Positions 62,900 to 64,000 of a stretch of DNA of 64,000 nt are shown here, in pieces. The position numbers and the translations under genes are program-made. The first letter of the stretch is position 1; every line of letters begins with the position of its first letter. Location: NCBI GenBank assembly GCA_949284175.1, contig CASDVE010000009.1:38410-102409 (forward strand), read 5' to 3'. Origin of the DNA: an uncultured Eubacteriales bacterium. Lineage in GTDB: Bacteria; Bacillota; Clostridia; Lachnospirales; Lachnospiraceae. The notes under the pieces are model-generated. The model ran no database searches. It worked only from the letters and a program-made list of their open reading frames with translations, and was not told where the DNA came from.

Positions 62900-63226
62900 A
62901 TGGATGCTTATATAAAAAAAATATATGATATGTTATATTCACCAATAGTATCGCCATATAATTTACTAGAAAATGCAAAACTAGAGAATTATAGTTATGT
63001 AACTTATTATAAAAATGAATTTGGATTAGTAGCAGAAATGAAATGTGAAATTCCAGACGAGGGAGAACAAATTTTTTATTATCAATTTGATGACAAAGAT
63101 TATCTACAAAAAATTTATCAAGAAATCAATGGAATAAAGGAAATGGTTTTTGATAGAAATGTTGCTGTTGAATCAGCTAAAGAGGAGTATTATAATAATC
63201 AAGTTGAATTTAAAAAGGTGATATGA
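62900..63226 (+). CDS. Hypothetical small acidic protein paired with the helicase
   Basis: A 108-residue protein I do not recognise. It is rich in Tyr, Glu and Asn (NYSYVTYYKNEFGLVAEMKC; IFYYQFDDKDYLQKIYQEI) and looks like a compact alpha/beta fold without signal peptide or membrane helix. GGAGATG lies before the ATG. It starts 23 bases after the helicase gene and ends at a terminator, so the pair is one operon; a role as partner, regulator or inhibitor of the helicase is inference. Confidence 0.75.
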   Translation: MDAYIKKIYDMLYSPIVSPYNLLENAKLENYSYVTYYKNEFGLVAEMKCEIPDEGEQIFYYQFDDKDYLQKIYQEINGIKEMVFDRNVAVESAKEEYYNNQVEFKKVI

Positions 63227-63227
63227 T

Positions 63228-63275
63228 ATAAAAGAGATGTAATGGTTTATTTATCATTACGTCTCTTTTATAATA
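63228..63275 (+). terminator. Terminator of the helicase operon
   Basis: ATAAAAGAGATGTAATG pairs with CATTACGTCTCTTTTAT (one wobble) around a 10-base loop. The following sequence is A+T-rich rather than a pure T run. Confidence 0.75.
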
Positions 63276-63372
63276 TAGGTAATTAAAAAATAGATTTATA
63301 ATATATTTTCAAGCTATCATTTGGCTTATCAAATACAATATGTGAGATAATAGAAGTAGCAGCATGGTTTTT

Positions 63373-63822
63373 CTATTCGATGGAGAAAGAATCGTTTTTT
63401 AATACATCACACAAAGAACGGAGCTGTTCCTGGAAGGAAATTTCAGGAGCTTTTTTAATAGTAGTTTTTAGAGTGGACAATGTTTTTTCTAGTGAACTTC
63501 GCTCTTTTTTCAAAATCATCTTATTTTCTTTATATTCTTCTAGCGTATCAATTCCTTCTCGATATGCTTCTTTAATACGCTTTTCTTTTATATCTAGTTC
63601 TTTTAATCTCTCTTTAATATAATATGTTTCATCAGGTTCGGGAGCTGGAATAGTTTCCATAGATTCAAATTCTAGTCCATTAAGATCGGATAGCTTCATA
63701 TCTCGATGCAAAATGTCTAAAATAGCTTTTTCTAGTTTACGAGAGGATAACTTAGAGTCAATAACAGAGATATATAGTAATGCATATATAGAAAAAAGCT
63801 GTCTGCTTAGACAGCTTATCAT
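63373..63822 (-). pseudogene. C-terminal fragment of a large serine recombinase
   Basis: The frame encodes 149 residues, but only the part from about residue 20 resembles a protein: KLSSRKLEKAILDILHRDM, then YYIKERLKELDIKEKRIKEAYREGIDTLEEYKENK, the coiled-coil tail typical of large serine integrases. The catalytic N-terminal domain and zinc ribbon are missing. The first residues (SCLSRQLF) are read through a terminator-like hairpin and are unlikely to be real coding sequence. No ribosome site is visible. It marks a decayed mobile element beside the helicase pair. Confidence 0.65.
63791..63817 (-). terminator. Minus-strand terminator inside the recombinase remnant
   Basis: AAGCTGTC and GACAGCTT form a perfect stem; on the minus strand six T follow. 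It probably ended a gene once transcribed from the right, before the recombinase fragment. Confidence 0.6.
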
Positions 63823-64000
63823 TAATGGACTTTAGTCTGTTGAATATAGCGGAGTTTTTCAAAAGGAAAATGAAGCTATGTGAAACAAGAAACCACCTGC
63901 TATGCGCAACATCATAAACTTAAGGGGGTATGAAGGAATTTATTTATAAATAGTCAAATTTCTTCTTTTATGATAAAATATAGACAGGGATGCATATGAA
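63823..64000. other. Right-edge region, no gene assigned
   Basis: A+T-rich stretch with a CCACCTGCTATGCGC segment near 63894 and GATAAAATATAG shortly before two in-frame ATGs (63990 and 63996). A plus-strand gene may start here and continue outside the window, but nothing can be identified. Confidence 0.3.

Noticed and set aside
63380..63622. Plus-strand open frame of 80 codons opposite the recombinase fragment
   Set aside because: Ser/Phe-rich antisense mirror of the Lys/Glu-rich coiled coil; no ribosome site or similarity.
1..64000. CRISPR array, rRNA or tRNA genes
   Set aside because: No regularly spaced repeats were found, and no rRNA segment or tRNA cloverleaf with CCA-end context was recognised by eye. 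A covariance-model scan would be the decisive check for small RNAs.

Overview
The window comes from a low-GC, spore-forming, anaerobic-type Clostridia genome, most like a Lachnospiraceae member. The grounds are the A+T-rich coding style with strong AAGGAGG ribosome sites, Lachnospiraceae-like versions of FtsZ (TTG start, MLEIK N-terminus) and of the division cluster, and spoIIGA-sigE-sigG downstream of ftsZ. No rRNA, tRNA or CRISPR was found. Most of the window is ordinary chromosome; the right end (about 60.8-64 kb) looks like an acquired island.

Layout. 0-3.2 kb: two GH13 glucosidases, the first cut by the window edge. 3.4-5.2 kb: trpS-uppP. 5.5-8.8 kb: a YesN/YesM-type two-component pair. 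8.8-14.3 kb: ychF, an OppA-type lipoprotein, a MATE exporter and lgt. 14.7-25.7 kb: a shortened division/cell-wall cluster: rsmH, ftsL-like, two class B PBPs, mraY, murD, ftsW/spoVE, divIB, ftsZ. It lacks mraZ, murE, murF, murG and ftsA. 25.8-32.3 kb: hisS, then the sporulation genes spoIIGA-sigE and sigG, with acyP, a GNAT enzyme and a second MATE exporter between sigE and sigG. The spoIIGA promoter has the long -35/-10 spacing known for Spo0A-activated promoters.

32.4-40.8 kb is a selenium region: an EF2568-type cysteine desulfurase, selD, yqeC, yqeB, yedF and a DUF3343 protein. This is the accessory set known from selenium-dependent molybdenum hydroxylase systems, here with an unexpected YwqG-like (DUF1963) gene inside the operon and with pta and a GGDEF gene on the opposite strand. 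40.8-49.4 kb: argH, two small genes, thyA-folA, ilvE, a secreted ComEC-like metallo-beta-lactamase lipoprotein and a secreted GHL10-type protein with copper-amine-oxidase-like N-terminal repeats.

49.4-58.8 kb is the most unusual block. An OmpR-type regulator and histidine kinase are transcribed divergently from five tightly packed genes: a 723-residue solute-binding lipoprotein with a large extra N-terminal region, two sugar-type ABC permeases, a 686-residue HlyD-like adaptor with long coiled coils, and a MacB/FtsX-like membrane protein that starts at TTG inside the adaptor gene. No ATPase is encoded. The divergent promoter region carries three exact copies of a 10-bp operator-like element. 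58.9-60.1 kb: an iron alcohol dehydrogenase.

60.4-64 kb: a 5'-truncated spore-type peptidoglycan-binding gene abuts a two-gene unit (SF2 helicase plus a 108-residue unknown protein), followed by a serine-recombinase fragment. The helicase pair is a candidate mobile or defence module. A small palindromic repeat related to AACGATGAGAAG recurs in several intergenic gaps across the window.
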